Assembly: GCA_910585635.1 (NCBI GenBank)
Contig: CAJUFE010000074.1
Location: 1-18,940, forward strand
Source: an uncultured Lachnospiraceae bacterium
GTDB lineage: Bacteria; Bacillota; Clostridia; Lachnospirales; Lachnospiraceae
Direction of reading: 5' to 3'
Length of the DNA: 18,940 nt
Shown: one piece after another, positions 4,768 to 11,794 of the stretch
How positions within the stretch are numbered: position 1 is the first letter of the stretch
Layout of the letters: each line of letters begins with the position of its first letter
Notes under the pieces: generated by a model
Seen by the model: only the letters and a program-made list of their open reading frames with translations
What the model was told of the DNA's origin: nothing
Databases searched by the model: none
Program-made: the position numbers and the translations under genes

Positions 4768-5895
4768 ATGGCAAAAGCCAAGAAACTACCATCAGGGAAG
4801 TACCGATGCCTGGCCTTCAGCCACACGGAAAAGGTCCTCGACCCTAAGACCGGACAGATGAAGGACAAACGGGTGTATGTGTCGTTCACTCGTGAGAAGC
4901 GCAAGGAAGCCGAATTAGCCGCCGCGCAGTTCCAGGCAGAGCGGACCCCGGCCACGCTGAAAAAACGGCAGGAATACGGGGATATGACGCTCACAGAGGC
5001 CATCGACCTGTACATAGGGTCGAGGGAGATGCTGGGCCGGTCCCCTACCACCATCCAGGACTACCGATGCATCCAGAGGAACGGCTTCCAGGACCTGATG
5101 CAGACAAAGATCAAGGATATGGATGAGGTGATCCTGCAGGAGGCCATCCGGGTGGAGGCTGGGAGGCCTGCGAACCGAAGATCGAAACATCCGCGTCCCA
5201 TATCTGCAAAACGCCTCAGGAATGAATGGGGCCTGATATCCTCTGTACTGCACAAGTACACGAACCGCCTGAACTTTGACGCGATCGAACTGCCACGTCC
5301 CGCTAACAGGAGCGTGGAGCTGCCGCCAGCCAGAGATGTGCTGCGGATCGTCCGTGGAACGGATATCGAACTGCCAGTGCTCTTAGCGATGTGGCTTTCG
5401 TTCTCCATGTCTGAGATACGCGGGCTGACCAAGTCTAAGTCCATCTCGGGTGACTATCTGACCATCCGGGAGGTCGTGGTAGATGTGGGAGGAGAGCCAT
5501 ATCGTAAAGACATGGCAAAGAACCCTACCAGGAACCGGCGCCACCGGATCCCGCCTTATATCATGAGCCTGATCGAGAAGGTCGAAGGAGACGCCTTGGT
5601 CTCGATGAGTGGGAAGACATTGTACCACAAATGGATCCACCTGCAGGATGAACATGGCATGGACCACATCACATTCCATGATCTGCGCCATCTGAACGCA
5701 TCGGTCATGGCGCTCCTACGGGTCCCGGACAAATATGCCCAGGAACGCGGCGGTTGGAAGACGGATAAGGTGATGAAAGAGATCTATATGCAGACATTTT
5801 CTGAGGAAAGGGAAAGGGTGGACGATCTGATCGATGGATACTTTGAGGATATCATGCAACACGAGATGCAACATGAAACTAAAAAAGTCCAGTAA
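4768..5895 (+). CDS. int: Tyrosine recombinase/integrase of the element
   Basis: This 375-aa site-specific recombinase integrates and excises the element. It has an N-terminal arm-binding region (about 1-70; KLPSGKYRCLAFSH... TREKRKEAE), a core-binding SAM-like domain (about 73-165; LTEAIDLYIGSREMLGRSPTTIQDYR) and a C-terminal catalytic domain. Catalytic residues visible are Arg218 (SEIRGLT), His304/Arg307/His308 (HDLRH), Trp330 in the His/Trp position (GGW) and the nucleophile Tyr340 (EIYMQTF). The length is usual for phage and ICE integrases. AAAGGATG precedes the ATG. The stop codon lies in the stem of the terminator shared with tRNA-Thr, so the gene is only 18 bp from its probable attachment site. 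No excisionase was recognised, although the small HTH protein at 900-1148 could serve. Confidence 0.95.
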   Translation: MAKAKKLPSGKYRCLAFSHTEKVLDPKTGQMKDKRVYVSFTREKRKEAELAAAQFQAERTPATLKKRQEYGDMTLTEAIDLYIGSREMLGRSPTTIQDYRCIQRNGFQDLMQTKIKDMDEVILQEAIRVEAGRPANRRSKHPRPISAKRLRNEWGLISSVLHKYTNRLNFDAIELPRPANRSVELPPARDVLRIVRGTDIELPVLLAMWLSFSMSEIRGLTKSKSISGDYLTIREVVVDVGGEPYRKDMAKNPTRNRRHRIPPYIMSLIEKVEGDALVSMSGKTLYHKWIHLQDEHGMDHITFHDLRHLNASVMALLRVPDKYAQERGGWKTDKVMKEIYMQTFSEERERVDDLIDGYFEDIMQHEMQHETKKVQ

Positions 5896-5908
5896 ACACT
5901 GGACTTTT
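5883..5908. terminator. Bidirectional terminator between integrase and tRNA-Thr
   Basis: AAAAGTCCAGT (5883-5893) and ACTGGACTTTT (5898-5908) form an 11-bp stem with an AAAC loop. A-runs and T-runs on both sides let it stop the integrase transcript rightward and the tRNA transcript leftward. The integrase stop TAA lies at the top of the stem. Confidence 0.85.
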
Positions 5909-5912
5909 CACA

Positions 5913-5985
5913 AGCTGCTGACGGGAATCGGACCCGTGACCTCCGCACTACCAATGCGACGCTCTACCGACTGAGCCACAGCAGC
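5913..5985 (-). tRNA. tRNA-Thr(GGT), likely attachment site of the element
   Basis: The minus strand folds as a full cloverleaf: acceptor GCTGCTG/CAGCAGC, D-stem GCTC/GAGC, anticodon stem TCGCA/TGCGG with loop TTGGTAG (anticodon GGT), 5-nt variable loop, T-stem ACGGG/CCCGT with TCCGATT loop, and U as discriminator. No CCA is encoded. Its 3' end faces the integrase, the standard orientation for integration into a tRNA 3' end. A second copy of the 3' end (attL) is not in the window. Confidence 0.95.
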
Positions 5986-6035
5986 ACTCTGTACCCGCCT
6001 GACCCTCTATCTCTCATGTCTTGCGGACCTTAGAT

Positions 6036-6064
6036 ATAATATCATGAGATACATGTTTTGTCAA
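6036..6064 (-). promoter_or_regulatory. Promoter of tRNA-Thr
   Basis: Minus strand TTGACA (6059-6064), 17 bp, TATTAT (6036-6041). Transcription would start near 6028, about 43 nt before the tRNA. Confidence 0.8.
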
Positions 6065-6065
6065 C

Positions 6066-6109
6066 AAGAAATTTCAAAGTCCGCACCAAGAAATTTTAAG
6101 ACCCACACC
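6066..6109. repeat. Two tandem 22-bp repeats next to the tRNA-Thr promoter
   Basis: AAGAAATTTCAAAGTCCGCACC-type units at 6066-6087 and 6088-6109 match at 17 of 22 positions. They sit directly upstream of the -35 box, where an UP element or regulator site would lie, and downstream of the small gene at 6139. Confidence 0.6.
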
Positions 6110-6138
6110 AATTTGTCCGCCCCCATCTTATCAGAGCT

Positions 6139-6342
6139 CTAAACGTTTATCTCCTCTTCCTCCTTCTCGATCAGATATTCATCATACTGCATCTCCAACT
6201 CCTCCAGATCGTCATTATCCAGCTTTTTAAGCTTCGCGAACCGCATGAAATCCCGCTTATCTCCGTAGTCCGGATCCTCCTCCGGGGTCCCTGTGGCCGT
6301 GGACTCTCTCCATGCCTTGTACTTTTCAAATAGATAGCTCAT
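6139..6342 (-). CDS. Small acidic protein of unknown function
   Basis: This is a 67-aa, very acidic protein (ending LIEKEEEEINV), probably mostly helical (YLFEKYKAWRES, LDNDDLEELEMQYDEYL). It has no recognised domain, signal peptide or membrane span. GGAGGG lies 8 nt before the ATG. It is the first host-side gene after tRNA-Thr and appears to be transcribed alone, from the region containing the hairpin at 6364-6391. Its predicted leader includes the 12-mer GACAGCCGGGAG that also begins both RNAs of the toxin locus at 3217-3498. Small size and low complexity keep the confidence moderate. Confidence 0.6.
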   Translation of the reverse strand: MSYLFEKYKAWRESTATGTPEEDPDYGDKRDFMRFAKLKKLDNDDLEELEMQYDEYLIEKEEEEINV

Positions 6343-6363
6343 CCTTTCGTCCCTCCATCTCTG

Positions 6364-6392
6364 CAGCCAGGATCCTCCCGGCTGTCTTTTTT
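6364..6392 (+). terminator. Hairpin with T-run, terminator-like
   Basis: CAGCC-A-GGA (6364-6372) pairs with TCC-C-GGCTG (6376-6384) around a 3-nt loop, followed by TCTTTTTT. It is shaped like a plus-strand terminator, although no plus-strand gene precedes it. On the minus strand it would form the leader of the small gene at 6139-6342. Confidence 0.4.
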
Positions 6393-6464
6393 CTTTTCCT
6401 TGTACACTTGGAAACTTTTCGGTCTTTGCACATATCTTATATCAAAAAGCGAAGAGGTCTTACT

Positions 6465-7346
6465 ATGGCTGAAAATAACACCTTTCCCTCTCAGTCCGCC
6501 TCAAACGATGACTATACCAACACTAGCGGCACGGATATCCCGGAGACTGCCGGATGGCACAGCCCCACCCAGGGCGGCATCACGACCCCGATCGCCCCGG
6601 AAGGCGGTATCCCGGCCTACCCCGGCAATGAGACAGGCAGCCCCGACAGCTTCCCCACAAGACCCGATCTTCCTACATTTCCAAACTATCCAAACCTGGG
6701 CTACGGTCAGGTCCGGTTCATCAACGCATCCACCAACACCTTCCCCGTGATCTTTTCGATCGATGGGACCGTCTACACCACCGGCTCCCGCTTTGGGAAC
6801 GTCTCTCCTTATCAGGGGATCGCCGACGGCTTCCACACCATTTCTGTAAACCGCGCTACCGGTATGCAGGCTCTGCTCCTGCAGCAGACCTTCCCCTTCA
6901 TCGCCGGCCAGAAGGTGACCATGGTCCTGGTGGATGCAAAAGAAGGAGGGCTGGATCTCCTCCAGATCGCCGATACCACCTGCAGCAATGTCCCTGCAGG
7001 CTACGGCTGTTATCGGGTGGCCAATGTAAGCTACAGCGGCTCTGCCTTTGATATCAGCTTGTATAATGGCGACACCGTCTTTCGGAACGTAGGCTTTAAG
7101 GATGTGACCGCCTACAAGAGAGGCCTGGCCGGTAACTATACCTTCTATATGACCAACGCCTGCTTTTACACCATGCCCCGCGAGCTCTCCGTCATCCTCA
7201 TCGGCGCGGTCACCGTCTCCAGTCCGATCGCCAGCCCTCTCGCCTCAGCCAATGTCACGATCCAGGCCGGACGGAACACCACCTCCTATATCATGGGCAA
7301 TACCTGGTCCTCCTATGGCCTGCGGATGGTCACGGTAGACGACTGA
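6465..7346 (+). CDS. DUF4397 domain protein, probable surface-associated
   Basis: This is a 293-aa protein. The first ~75 residues are low-complexity, rich in Pro, Gly, Thr and Ser (TPIAPEGGIPAYPGNETG). Then come two DUF4397-like beta-sandwich repeats: about 80-180 (GQVRFINASTNTFPVIFSID... YQGIADGFHTISV) and about 185-290 (YRVANVSYSGSAFDISLYNGDTVFRNVGFKDVTAYK). DUF4397 is thought to be an extracellular or binding domain of unknown ligand. No signal peptide or LPXTG anchor is visible, so export, if any, is unexplained. I chose ATG at 6465 because AAGAGGT lies just upstream; the frame is open further upstream but without a ribosome binding site. It converges on ldh across a 31-bp repeat array. 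Confidence 0.8.
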   Translation: MAENNTFPSQSASNDDYTNTSGTDIPETAGWHSPTQGGITTPIAPEGGIPAYPGNETGSPDSFPTRPDLPTFPNYPNLGYGQVRFINASTNTFPVIFSIDGTVYTTGSRFGNVSPYQGIADGFHTISVNRATGMQALLLQQTFPFIAGQKVTMVLVDAKEGGLDLLQIADTTCSNVPAGYGCYRVANVSYSGSAFDISLYNGDTVFRNVGFKDVTAYKRGLAGNYTFYMTNACFYTMPRELSVILIGAVTVSSPIASPLASANVTIQAGRNTTSYIMGNTWSSYGLRMVTVDD

Positions 7347-7361
7347 CCGATACGATCTGTC

Positions 7362-7506
7362 CCATGCGATCTACAGTGACCGCTATAGTCCGCCATGCGA
7401 TCTACAGTGATCGCTATAGCCCGCCATGCCATCTGCGATGACCGCTATAGTCCGCCACGCCATCTGCGATGACCGCCATAGTCCGCCATGCCATCTGCGA
7501 TGACCG
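7362..7506. repeat. 31-bp tandem repeat array, about 4.7 copies
   Basis: Units start at 7362, 7393, 7424, 7455 and a partial one at 7486, each beginning CCA(T/C)GC and ending TAG(T/C)CCG. Units 1-2 carry GATCTACAGTGA and units 3-5 CATCTGCGATGA, so two subtypes have spread. The array fills the gap between the convergent genes for the DUF4397 protein and lactate dehydrogenase, where no ordinary terminator is seen. Confidence 0.9.
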
Positions 7507-7508
7507 AC

Positions 7509-8483
7509 CTACAGGACCCCCTCAAAGCTTTCCTGGAGGGTCCTGCAGGAAGCGGCGAACCGTTCCCTCTCCTCCTCTGTCAAGGGGAGCTCCAGGATCC
7601 GCCGCACCCCGCTGCCGTTGATCACACAGGGGACACCGGCGAACACATCCCGCTGGCCATAGCCGCCCTTCAGCATGGCCGATACGGTCAGCACACTGTT
7701 CTCATCTCCAAGGACCGCCTTGGTGATCCTAGTCATGGCCATGCCGATCCCATAATAGGTGGCCTGTTTGGCGTCGATGATCTGGTAGGCTGCCCCGCGC
7801 ACCTGCTCCTCGATCTTCCGCAGCTTATCCTGGCTGATCCCCTCTGTCTCCACATCTCCCGATACCCCGGCCCCTTCTCTGCAGAGCTCCAGGATCGGCC
7901 TGGTGGCCACCATCGCCTGGCTCCAGGGGACAAATTCGCTGTCCCCATGCTCTCCGATCACATACGCATGCACGTTCCTGGGATCTACATGGAGATATTC
8001 CCCCAAAAGATACCGCAGCCTGGCTGTATCCAGCGCCGTACCGCTGCCCAGCACCCTCCCGGAATTAAAGCCGGAAAGCTCACAGGTGATCCTGGTCATC
8101 ACGTCTACCGGGTTCGTGGCCACCAGGAAGATGCCGCTGAAGCCGCTCCTGGTCACCGGCTCGATGATCGAGCGGAACACCGCCGCATTTCGTTTTAGAA
8201 GATCCAACCTGGTCTCTCCCGGCTTCTGTGCCACACCGGCACAGATCACCACCAGATCCGCATCCCGGCAGTCGCCGTAGGTCCCCGCATAGATCTCCAT
8301 ATTAGAAGCAGCAAAGGCAAGACCATGGTTCAGATCCATCGCCTCGCCCATCGCTCTCTTTTCATTAACATCGATCAGGACCAGCTCATCACAGACGGTC
8401 TGGTTCAGGAGGCAGTAGGCATAGCTCATCCCCACCATCCCGCAGCCGACTAAAGCCACCTTCCTTTTATCTACTCTCATCAT
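7509..8483 (-). CDS. ldh: L-lactate dehydrogenase
   Basis: This enzyme reduces pyruvate to L-lactate with NADH in the cytoplasm, regenerating NAD+ in fermentation. The 324-aa length is normal. Visible features are the Rossmann motif VGCGMVGMS (about 12-20), Asp38 for NAD over NADP, and the active-site loop AQKPGETRLDL with Gln86 (lactate rather than malate specificity) and Arg92. Also visible are Asn124 (ATNPVDV), Arg155 (LDTARLR, substrate carboxylate) and catalytic His179 (GEHGDSE). AAGGAG precedes two adjacent ATGs; the second (8480) has the better 6-nt spacing. A TATACT -10-like box at 8524-8529 without a clear -35 suggests its own promoter. A hairpin (7513-7544) overlaps the stop codon but has no T-run. 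Confidence 0.95.
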   Translation of the reverse strand: MMRVDKRKVALVGCGMVGMSYAYCLLNQTVCDELVLIDVNEKRAMGEAMDLNHGLAFAASNMEIYAGTYGDCRDADLVVICAGVAQKPGETRLDLLKRNAAVFRSIIEPVTRSGFSGIFLVATNPVDVMTRITCELSGFNSGRVLGSGTALDTARLRYLLGEYLHVDPRNVHAYVIGEHGDSEFVPWSQAMVATRPILELCREGAGVSGDVETEGISQDKLRKIEEQVRGAAYQIIDAKQATYYGIGMAMTRITKAVLGDENSVLTVSAMLKGGYGQRDVFAGVPCVINGSGVRRILELPLTEEERERFAASCRTLQESFEGVL

Positions 8484-8620
8484 AGACTCCTTTCCTAAGG
8501 ACTGTACTCACCGTTCCATCCTTAGTATAAGGGATCCATGACCGATCTATACCTGATCCGCGATAACCCGCCGCAGCTTGCAGCCTGCCGCAGCTCATCA
8601 ACAGAACATCCGGCCTCTGC

Positions 8621-9688
8621 TCACATCCGGCCCAGCTTTTTCTCCATCAGCTCACTGTTGCTGCTGTACATCACCGCATGCTCCTTGGTGATCTTGCCTT
8701 CCCGATACAGCCGCAGCAGGCTGTTATCCATAGTCACCATGCCGCTGTCCGCCGAGGTCGCGATCACACCGTCGATCTGATGGATCTTCGCCTCCCGGAC
8801 CATGTTCCGGATCGCATTATTGAGGAACATGATCTCCAGCGCCGGCACCACGCCCTGCATATCCTTCCTGGGGATCAGCTGCTGGGAGACCACTGCCTGG
8901 AGCACCATGGACAGCTGGATCCGGATCTGGGCCTGCTGATTGGGCGGGAAGCTGTCGATGATCCGGTCGATGGTATTAGCCGCTCCGATCGTATGGAGGG
9001 TGGAGATCACCAGATGCCCGGTCTCCGCCGCTGTCATCGCCGTCCGGATCGTCTCAAAATCCCGCATCTCGCCCAGCAGGATCACATCCGGCGCCTGCCT
9101 TAAGGCAGCCCTGAGCCCGCTCATGTAGGAAGCCGTATCCGTACCCACCTCCCGCTGGGTGACCACACTCTTATTATGCCTGTGGAGATACTCGATCGGA
9201 TCCTCCAGCGTGATGACATGGGCGTTCCTGGTCTTATTGATCTCATCGATGATGCAGGCTAAGGTGGTGCTCTTTCCACTGCCCGCAGGTCCGGTCACCA
9301 GGACCAGGCCCTTGGTCATCTTCGAGATATCGATCACATTCCTGGGCAGATTAAGGGTCTGGAAATCCGGAAGCTCGAACCGCACGATACGGATGATCGC
9401 GGCCAGAGAGCCCCTCTGGCGCATCACACTGGCCCGGAACCGGGACAAACCCTTGATCGCGAAGGAGAAATCATCATCTCCGCCTTCCTCGACCTTATCG
9501 ATATCCCGATGCCCCGCGATCTCATAGATCTGTCCGATCAGCCGGTCCATCTCATCCGGAAATATCTTCTCATCCCCACAGTAAACGATCTTTCCTCCGA
9601 TCTTGTAGGAAAAAGGCATACCAGGTATCAGGAATATATCGGAAGCCTCCTGCTCCACGGCCTCCTTGATAAGCTGTGACATGTCCAT
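8621..9688 (-). CDS. pilT: PilT-type pilus retraction ATPase
   Basis: This is a cytoplasmic hexameric ATPase that powers retraction of type IV pili. The 355-aa length is typical. From the ATG at 9688: N-terminal PAS-like domain (about 1-100), Walker A GPAGSGKS (133-140), Asp box around LEDPIEY (161-167), Walker B DVILLGEMRD (201-210), His box HLVISTLHT (225-233), and the AIRNMVREA segment (292-300) equivalent to the AIRNLIRE motif that marks PilT and distinguishes it from PilB. GGGAGG lies 9 nt before this ATG. The longer frame from 9772 would overlap the previous gene and lacks a ribosome binding site. It is last in the pilus operon. No PilB-type assembly ATPase is in the window. Confidence 0.95.
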   Translation of the reverse strand: MDMSQLIKEAVEQEASDIFLIPGMPFSYKIGGKIVYCGDEKIFPDEMDRLIGQIYEIAGHRDIDKVEEGGDDDFSFAIKGLSRFRASVMRQRGSLAAIIRIVRFELPDFQTLNLPRNVIDISKMTKGLVLVTGPAGSGKSTTLACIIDEINKTRNAHVITLEDPIEYLHRHNKSVVTQREVGTDTASYMSGLRAALRQAPDVILLGEMRDFETIRTAMTAAETGHLVISTLHTIGAANTIDRIIDSFPPNQQAQIRIQLSMVLQAVVSQQLIPRKDMQGVVPALEIMFLNNAIRNMVREAKIHQIDGVIATSADSGMVTMDNSLLRLYREGKITKEHAVMYSSNSELMEKKLGRM

Positions 9689-9756
9689 CTGTAAGATCCT
9701 CCCTTTCTCGCTGCCCTCAGACCGCCGTCTCTCCTGCAGCCACTCTATTTTCTCGA

Positions 9757-10218
9757 TCACTCGCCGGCCCACACCGGCATATCCTGGTCGATCTCGTATT
9801 CTTCCCGGTTATAGACCGTCCACTGGCAGACCCGGGTCCTCTCCGGTCCGTCCCACAAGATCTTTAGTTTTATGGAAAGGGCCTGCCCGCTCTCCATGGC
9901 GATCTCCGTCTCGGCCAGGTCTTCTTCCGATCGGTAGGCCTCTCCCAGCGCTTCCTTAAGATAGGCCGCCCTGTCCTTCTCTTCCAGCTCCAAGGCCTCT
10001 GCCGCGGCCTGATCCACCTTCATCCGGAACGCCTCGCCTTCCCCGTCCGCCCGGTAATAGCCGGACACCGCCGCGGCATTCCGCTTGGCCAGCTCTAAGT
10101 CATTGTTCGCACTGGTAAGGGACAGCAGACCGAACGTTCCCAAACAGAGCACGATAAAGATCAAGATCAGGGACGCGCTCCCGATATTGGCTCCGCTCTT
10201 CATCTCTGTCTTCGCCAT
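9757..10218 (-). CDS. Single-span membrane protein of the pilus operon
   Basis: This 153-aa protein has one membrane span near the N-terminus (about 15-35: ASLILIFIVLCLGTFGLLSL) after a short basic-polar lead (MAKTEMKSGANIG). The rest is charged and presumably extracytoplasmic, with long helices rich in Glu and Ala (DQAAAEALELEEKDRAAYLK) and a beta-like end (LSIKLKILWDGPERTRVCQW). It lacks the glycine-x-x-x-x-glutamate prepilin cleavage motif, so it is probably a pilus-accessory protein rather than a processed pilin. The family is not recognised. GGAGG lies 8 nt before the ATG. It is separated from the upstream prepilin-like gene by a 149-bp highly structured spacer. Confidence 0.75.
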   Translation of the reverse strand: MAKTEMKSGANIGSASLILIFIVLCLGTFGLLSLTSANNDLELAKRNAAAVSGYYRADGEGEAFRMKVDQAAAEALELEEKDRAAYLKEALGEAYRSEEDLAETEIAMESGQALSIKLKILWDGPERTRVCQWTVYNREEYEIDQDMPVWAGE

Positions 10219-10244
10219 CGCTCTTGCCTCCTTCGCAGACTTTA

Positions 10245-10356
10245 TCCCCGCGAGCAGCGAGCCAAGTGGCTGCCTGCAGGCATTTGGCCACTGCCGCGAG
10301 GGTCAGATACCCCTCACGGGGCGCTTCACGTTTGATGCCCCGCTGCTCGCGGCGGG
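10245..10356. repeat. GC-rich multi-stem structured spacer inside the pilus operon
   Basis: CGCGAGCAGCG (10249-10259) is the exact inverse of CGCTGCTCGCG (10341-10351). Between them AGTGGC (10265-10270) pairs with GCCACT (10287-10292) around the perfect palindrome TGCCTGCAGGCA (10271-10282), and CCCC/GGGG (10310-10321) forms another small stem. The minus-strand RNA would have a closed multi-branch fold. It may stabilise, process or attenuate the operon mRNA, or be an intergenic repeat element. Confidence 0.7.
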
Positions 10357-10367
10357 GTCTTTGGCTT

Positions 10368-10832
10368 TCAAGGAGCAGGCGAATACCGCTCCACCTCTAA
10401 CGTATACAGTATATTTTCCGGGTCTTCCGCATCCTGCCTCCGGCGCGGATGATCTTCCCCTCTCCGGACCTGGATGGTCATATGGCAGACCATCCCCGGC
10501 GCCTCCTGACGTGCAAGATCTGCCGTGTACCAGGCCTTTGCCCCGCCGTCCAGATCTGTCACATCCAGAAGCTCCCAATCCTGATCCCAGCTGATCTGAT
10601 CCGGCCAGCCGCCTCCTGAGGGTCCCTCACTCTCTGAGGCCCCCACCTTCCATCGGTCCGCTACGCTCTCCGCCGCCAGGACAGCCTGGTTCATCTCCCG
10701 GGCCAGACGGCTCATGCTGTCTGCCTGGATGAACACCCGGATGCAGACCGCCGCGCAGAGCAGGAAAAAGCCGCAGACCATGATCATCTCCATCAGGAAG
10801 ATCCCGGAACTCGATCCTTTTCTGCTATTCAT
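10368..10832 (-). CDS. Prepilin-like protein (minor pilin/pseudopilin)
   Basis: This 154-aa protein has a type IV prepilin N-terminus: a short basic leader (MNSRKGSSSG), the cleavage glycine, then IFLME with Glu at +5, and a hydrophobic helix (about 12-33, IFLMEMIMVCGFFLLCAAVCIRV) running into an amphipathic helix (LAREMNQAVLAAESVADRWK). A prepilin peptidase would cleave after Gly10, and the protein would enter the pilus or pseudopilus. The globular part (about 65-154) is beta-rich and acidic with no named domain. It overlaps the DUF4860 gene by 8 nt (ATGAATAG), indicating coupled translation. Prepilin status rests on the motif. Confidence 0.8.
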   Translation of the reverse strand: MNSRKGSSSGIFLMEMIMVCGFFLLCAAVCIRVFIQADSMSRLAREMNQAVLAAESVADRWKVGASESEGPSGGGWPDQISWDQDWELLDVTDLDGGAKAWYTADLARQEAPGMVCHMTIQVRRGEDHPRRRQDAEDPENILYTLEVERYSPAP

Positions 10833-11349
10833 CTATCCCTCCCCCGCTGCGCAGGGCCAGGCTCAGACTCCCGCTGCCCTCTCCCTCCGTAGCGATATGT
10901 ATGATCCTCTTATCCTCGCTCTGACCCACATCAAAGCCCTCGCACTCCAAGATCTTCAGCCCATCCTCTAGTCCAAGGCCGTCTGCCGGATCGGAGAACA
11001 GTTCGCACACTGCCCCGTCCCGGTAATAGATCCAGGAAACGTAGTCCCCCATATCGCTGGCGATCTCTAAGACCGGGGTCCCGTCCACAACGATCACATT
11101 GACCCCGCCTTCCCGATCGCCCTGGCGCACCTTGTTGGCCACATACTGCAGTGCCACGCTCCCGGTAAAGTTCTCCTGAGAGCGCGCGTTGATATTTTCA
11201 TAGACCTGCCCGCCGATCAATACGGTGAACAATGCGCAGAGGACGAACACCAAAAACAGCAGCATGGTGAACAGCACATTGATCAGCTGCCCGTGGTTGC
11301 CCATGTTCCCCTTTTCGACCGGCCTTGCCGCCTTAGCCTCTCCTGCCAT
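10825..11349 (-). CDS. DUF4860 family membrane protein of pilus locus
   Basis: This 174-aa protein resembles DUF4860, a clostridial family encoded in type IV pilus/type II secretion-like loci. It has one span (about 23-47: LINVLFTMLLFLVFVLCALFTVLIGG) followed by the family-like segment QVYENINARS... VALQYVANKVRQGD, and a beta-rich extracytoplasmic domain (VNVIVVDGTPVLEIA, YVSWIYYRDGAVCELF). The Glu-less span suggests an accessory or minor pilin-like role that is not defined in the literature I know. AGGGGGA precedes the ATG. It starts 24 nt after the previous gene and overlaps the next by 8 nt. Confidence 0.8.
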   Translation of the reverse strand: MAGEAKAARPVEKGNMGNHGQLINVLFTMLLFLVFVLCALFTVLIGGQVYENINARSQENFTGSVALQYVANKVRQGDREGGVNVIVVDGTPVLEIASDMGDYVSWIYYRDGAVCELFSDPADGLGLEDGLKILECEGFDVGQSEDKRIIHIATEGEGSGSLSLALRSGGGIDE

Positions 11350-11373
11350 GCAAGATCCCCCTACCTTTCCCTG

Positions 11374-11709
11374 TCATTCTGAAGGGCTTGCCGGGAGCAC
11401 GGTGATGTCCGGCATGATGTTGGAAGCAAACCCTTCATAGAACACATGATACCGCTGCCTGTCGATCTGGATCCCATAATGCTCCTCCAGATACTCCACG
11501 CTGGGGGGATAGCGTCCCTCGATCGCATAGCACTGGACCGTAGCCCTGGCGATCGCATTTTTCAAGGTCACGTCCCCCTCTGACCGGGCTTTCCCCGAAA
11601 AGGAGGAGGCGCCGCTGACAAACGCGCCCGTCACCAGCAGAAAGAGCAGGACGGATAGGCAGAACCCCACGATGCTCAGGTTTTTTTTATCGATCTTCTT
11701 GATCTTCAT
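11374..11709 (-). CDS. Unknown single-span protein of pilus locus
   Basis: This is an about 111-aa protein with a basic N-terminus (MKIKKIDKKN), one span (SIVGFCLSVLLFLLVTGAFVSGA) and an extracytoplasmic domain containing VTLKNAIARATVQCYAIEGRYPPSVEYLEEHYGI. That segment resembles the region after the N-terminal helix in pilin-like proteins, where 'A...CYA.EG.YP' recurs. I recall similar proteins next to DUF4860 and PilT genes in Clostridia, but no named family. The start could be GTG at 11718 or ATG at 11709; the latter is better spaced from GAGG. It sits between pilC and the DUF4860 gene. Confidence 0.75.
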   Translation of the reverse strand: MKIKKIDKKNLSIVGFCLSVLLFLLVTGAFVSGASSFSGKARSEGDVTLKNAIARATVQCYAIEGRYPPSVEYLEEHYGIQIDRQRYHVFYEGFASNIMPDITVLPASPSE

Positions 11710-11794
11710 CTGATCCACATCCTCATCCGGCCACCCTCACGCCCGCCATAGCTGGCGGGCCGGCGATGGCCGTCCATCTTTTCTCTCACTATCC

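Noticed and set aside
6312..6464. Upstream extension of the DUF4397 protein by 51 residues
   Set aside because: The extension overlaps the start of the opposite-strand small gene, lacks a ribosome binding site and crosses a terminator-like hairpin; the ATG at 6465 has AAGAGGT before it.
7362..7506. CRISPR array
   Set aside because: The units are contiguous with no variable spacers and no cas genes are present; it is a simple tandem repeat.
7488..8198. 236-aa plus-strand open frame across ldh
   Set aside because: It is the antisense shadow of lactate dehydrogenase, with no ribosome binding site and His/Pro-rich composition typical of such shadows.
9689..9772. Longer PilT start giving 28 extra residues
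   Set aside because: It would overlap the upstream gene, has no ribosome binding site, and GGGAGG fits the ATG at 9688.
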